Part shown: positions 62,048 to 64,000 of the stretch, piece by piece
How the letters are laid out: every line of letters starts with the position of its first letter
Position numbering within the stretch: the stretch's first letter is position 1
IMG/VR virus record: IMGVR_UViG_3300048033_001554
Location: 1 to 64,000 of that record
DNA: 64,000 nt
Strand: one strand, 5' to 3'
Source of the DNA: a virus
The notes under the pieces: model-generated
Seen by the model: the letters and a program-made list of their open reading frames with translations, nothing else
The model's database searches: none
What the model was told of the DNA's origin: nothing
Translations under genes and position numbers: made by a program

Positions 62048-63139
62048 TCATTTTATTTCAAGTTTTTTAGTATGTTTTAAGCTATTTTTCCATCTGCCAT
62101 TTCTTTTGTTACATGTCTGTGCACAAACTCTGAATGGAACACTACTCCAAGATTCTTCTATATGCTTAAACAAACCAGCGTTAAGAATATCTGTGATATC
62201 GTGTTTAGTTACATTATTGAATTCTCGGTCTAGTTTTAGCTCAGTGTAAAGCTTTTTAGAAAGCAATCCTTCTGTATTCTTTAAGACATCACTTTGGACT
62301 TCTTGCCCTATCCAACAACAAGGCCACAATTTCTTTTCAGCGGACAAGTAAACCATAGCATCTTGATCTGCTTGACATTGAATATCAGCTGTAATATCAT
62401 AGCTTTCGTCATATGTTTTGGGATATTGCGGTTGAAAATCCCTAACGGTGTCATTTCGCCTGTGCTTATAGTTATCTTCGATCGCTGACGCAGGTTCTAA
62501 AGAGTATTCTGGTTTGTGCTTCTTATCATATACTATAAGATCCTTGGTGCCCCATCTCATAGACACCCTAGATTTAAATTGTTTAAATCCATATTGCTTC
62601 GCAAGTTCACGGCATTCTTGTTCTTGGTGCTCATTATGTTTAAAGATGGTCATAGCCCAATTCGCCTCTCCACCTGCGTCTATGTAGGCTTTAGCATTTT
62701 TCATTACAACACTAAATAACGTATTTCTTCTGTATAAATGATGCGTATCTTCGAGACCATCTATACCAAATTCTACATTGACGTTATGTTGTTTACCTAA
62801 CCAAGCCCAAAAATCTGTAGATAAAGCTCCACCATTTGTGTTAATTTTTATACGCATACTACGATTTAATAAAACTTCAATTAATCCTTTTGGATTTGAA
62901 TGTTTAACTATATCTCCAAAATTTCCATTTACTACTACAGTAAAAACATTAGAAAAATATTCGTGGTCAAGAACCTTTTCTAGCTCTTCTGTAGACCACT
63001 CATTTATTTCTAATCCTGGCATTGTTTTAAAAAAAGTATCATAAGTTCTTGGGCACTGAGGGCATCGAGCATTACATCCGCTAGTAGGCTCTAAGTGTAT
63101 AGTTCTAATAAGCCTTTTGTATATTCCATAATCAACCAT
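62048..63139 (-). CDS. Radical SAM protein with SPASM-like C-terminus
   Basis: 363 residues. Cys22, Cys26 and Cys29 (TSGCNARCPQCPRT) form the CxxxCxxC cluster motif; KINTNGGALS and FGIDGLEDTHHLYRRNT are typical radical SAM core strands. C-terminal Cys (QCQADQ, WPCCWIG, VCAQTCNKR) suggest one or more auxiliary Fe-S sites as in SPASM/twitch enzymes, which often modify peptides or carbohydrates. Substrate is unknown. The next gene upstream is 20 bases away and unrecognised. Needs an electron donor, for which the 7Fe ferredoxin is a candidate. Confidence 0.85.
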   Translation of the reverse strand: MVDYGIYKRLIRTIHLEPTSGCNARCPQCPRTYDTFFKTMPGLEINEWSTEELEKVLDHEYFSNVFTVVVNGNFGDIVKHSNPKGLIEVLLNRSMRIKINTNGGALSTDFWAWLGKQHNVNVEFGIDGLEDTHHLYRRNTLFSVVMKNAKAYIDAGGEANWAMTIFKHNEHQEQECRELAKQYGFKQFKSRVSMRWGTKDLIVYDKKHKPEYSLEPASAIEDNYKHRRNDTVRDFQPQYPKTYDESYDITADIQCQADQDAMVYLSAEKKLWPCCWIGQEVQSDVLKNTEGLLSKKLYTELKLDREFNNVTKHDITDILNAGLFKHIEESWSSVPFRVCAQTCNKRNGRWKNSLKHTKKLEIK

Positions 63140-63159
63140 TTGTACGCCTATATTTGATT

Positions 63160-64000
63160 TTAACCAAAAGCTTCTACTCTATCTATGATATTGTAGTTGC
63201 ATAAATTTTTTATAATTTTTGTATAGCTCTCGTTTGTATCAATAAACGCAACTGGAATATTTCCAATAGCATTCTTAGGATCGCCTTTAGTAAAACCCAG
63301 AGCAGTAAGATAATTGTTATTTTGATCCCACCAATTATTCATTCCTTCTAAGAATTTATTAACGTTGTCTTCTTGCCTATTATGAAAGTAAGCGGTGAAA
63401 TCTGGGCTATACCATCTTAGTGGACGAATATTATCTTCGCCAACTACGTCGTCGCCATCTTTAAACACATCATATAAAGGCTTTCCTACTTCACAATAGT
63501 TTATATAGACTTCTCCAAATTTTCTTTTTAGAGTGAACAACTCATAATCTGAATCTTGTAGATTCAATCTATTTCTGTTATTGAATGTTACAACTATTCT
63601 TGGGTAATAACTAGTCTTGCTTTGAAAAGCATTTGCGTAATAATTTTCAGCTCTATGTATTATTACGTTGTATCTTTCTAAAGCTATTTTTTGAGCATCG
63701 TCGCATTCCATAAAAAAGTCAGAAGGTAGCAGAGTGCTACCTCTTAGGTTTTCAAAATAATGGTGTAAATGATTTAGCTGCTCTTGAGGCATACCAACAT
63801 ATGCTTCATGATGAATTACTTTTTTGTTTTTGTTTATTGTGCTAATACAAGAATTTAATTCTTCAACCAGTCTTTCTTCAGTCCATTCACCAGAAGGAAA
63901 ATTATACATTCTATCCGGTTCTTTTGCAGTATTATCTTTTTCAATTACTTGCTCTTTTAAACATTGAAACCATCTAATTGCAATGTCGGTATTGTAAACA
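63160..64000 (-). CDS. Uncharacterised protein, 5' end outside window
   Basis: The frame is open from the stop at 63160 to the right edge. An ATG at 63909 would give 249 residues, but upstream codons (YNTDIAIRWFQCLKEQVIEK) continue in frame with no stop, so the true start is beyond 64000. Text such as YPRIVVTFNNRNRLNLQDSD and RWYSPDFTAYFHN suggests an alpha/beta enzyme or binding protein; no motif is recognised. It is cotranscribed with the radical SAM gene (20-base gap) and may be its partner or substrate handler. Confidence 0.7.
   Translation of the reverse strand, partial: VYNTDIAIRWFQCLKEQVIEKDNTAKEPDRMYNFPSGEWTEERLVEELNSCISTINKNKKVIHHEAYVGMPQEQLNHLHHYFENLRGSTLLPSDFFMECDDAQKIALERYNVIIHRAENYYANAFQSKTSYYPRIVVTFNNRNRLNLQDSDYELFTLKRKFGEVYINYCEVGKPLYDVFKDGDDVVGEDNIRPLRWYSPDFTAYFHNRQEDNVNKFLEGMNNWWDQNNNYLTALGFTKGDPKNAIGNIPVAFIDTNESYTKIIKNLCNYNIIDRVEAFG

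Noticed and set aside
1-64000. tRNA genes, insertion sequences, homing endonucleases
   Set aside because: None was recognised; gaps between genes are too short for tRNAs apart from promoter and terminator gaps, and no transposase or GIY-YIG/HNH gene motif was seen.

Overview
The window is part of an AT-rich genome of a T4-like contractile-tailed phage, most likely marine. Evidence: the T4 baseplate set (gp25, gp6, gp8, gp53, gp48-like, gp5-like, gp26), gp4, the T4 replication clamp operon (45-44-62-regA), dCMP hydroxymethylase (gp42), DexA, TATAAATA late promoters, and very large fibre-like proteins (a DUF4815-type protein, S74 chaperones, a 3272-residue beta-helix protein) of the kind seen in T4-like marine phages. 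No photosynthesis genes, tRNAs, insertion sequences or CRISPR arrays were seen. The host cannot be read from the window; a 7Fe ferredoxin very like the proteobacterial FdI hints at a proteobacterium.

Layout. 1-41.2 kb, minus strand: late genes for tail fibres and baseplate. From left to right (end to start of transcription) these are a fibre running off the left edge, a collagen-like fibre with an embedded cupredoxin domain, a 3272-residue repeat protein, a glycine-rich adhesin candidate, an S74 fibre, a DUF4815 protein, gp8, a subtilisin-like protease, a gp10-like protein, a gp7-position protein, gp6, gp25, an M15 peptidase-tipped protein, a gp5 with a C-terminal lambda-lysozyme-like domain, the hub, gp53 and gp48. 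41.25-41.28 kb: two opposed late promoters whose expected start points nearly coincide. 41.3-46.0 kb, plus strand: gp4, tail-tube-type and chaperone genes (with a strong -1 frameshift signal between gp26 and a short downstream frame), and a tape measure candidate.

46.0-50.9 kb, minus strand: clamp (45), clamp loader (44/62), RegA, dUTPase and Hsp20, with small extra ORFs between the clamp genes. 50.9-59.4 kb, minus strand: one near-gapless 12-gene early operon behind a consensus sigma70 promoter. It encodes dNTP handling (dATP/dGTP diphosphohydrolase, gp42, dCMP deaminase), a 7Fe ferredoxin, a T4 alpha-glucosyltransferase homologue, a HAD-kinase fusion, a cytidylyltransferase, a C5-cytosine methyltransferase homologue, DexA and a GT-A glycosyltransferase. 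This reads as a machine for making hydroxymethylcytosine DNA and decorating it, possibly with a CDP-activated group. 59.4-62.0 kb: small early genes behind repeated promoter-leader cassettes, plus a possible nuclease. 62.0-64.0 kb: a radical SAM protein and a gene running off the right edge.

Function calls come from reading motifs and from remembered family sequences; no database search was run. The points most worth checking are the DNA-modification operon, the programmed frameshift signal, the cupredoxin inside a collagen-like fibre, and the protease and cell-wall enzymes built into the baseplate region.
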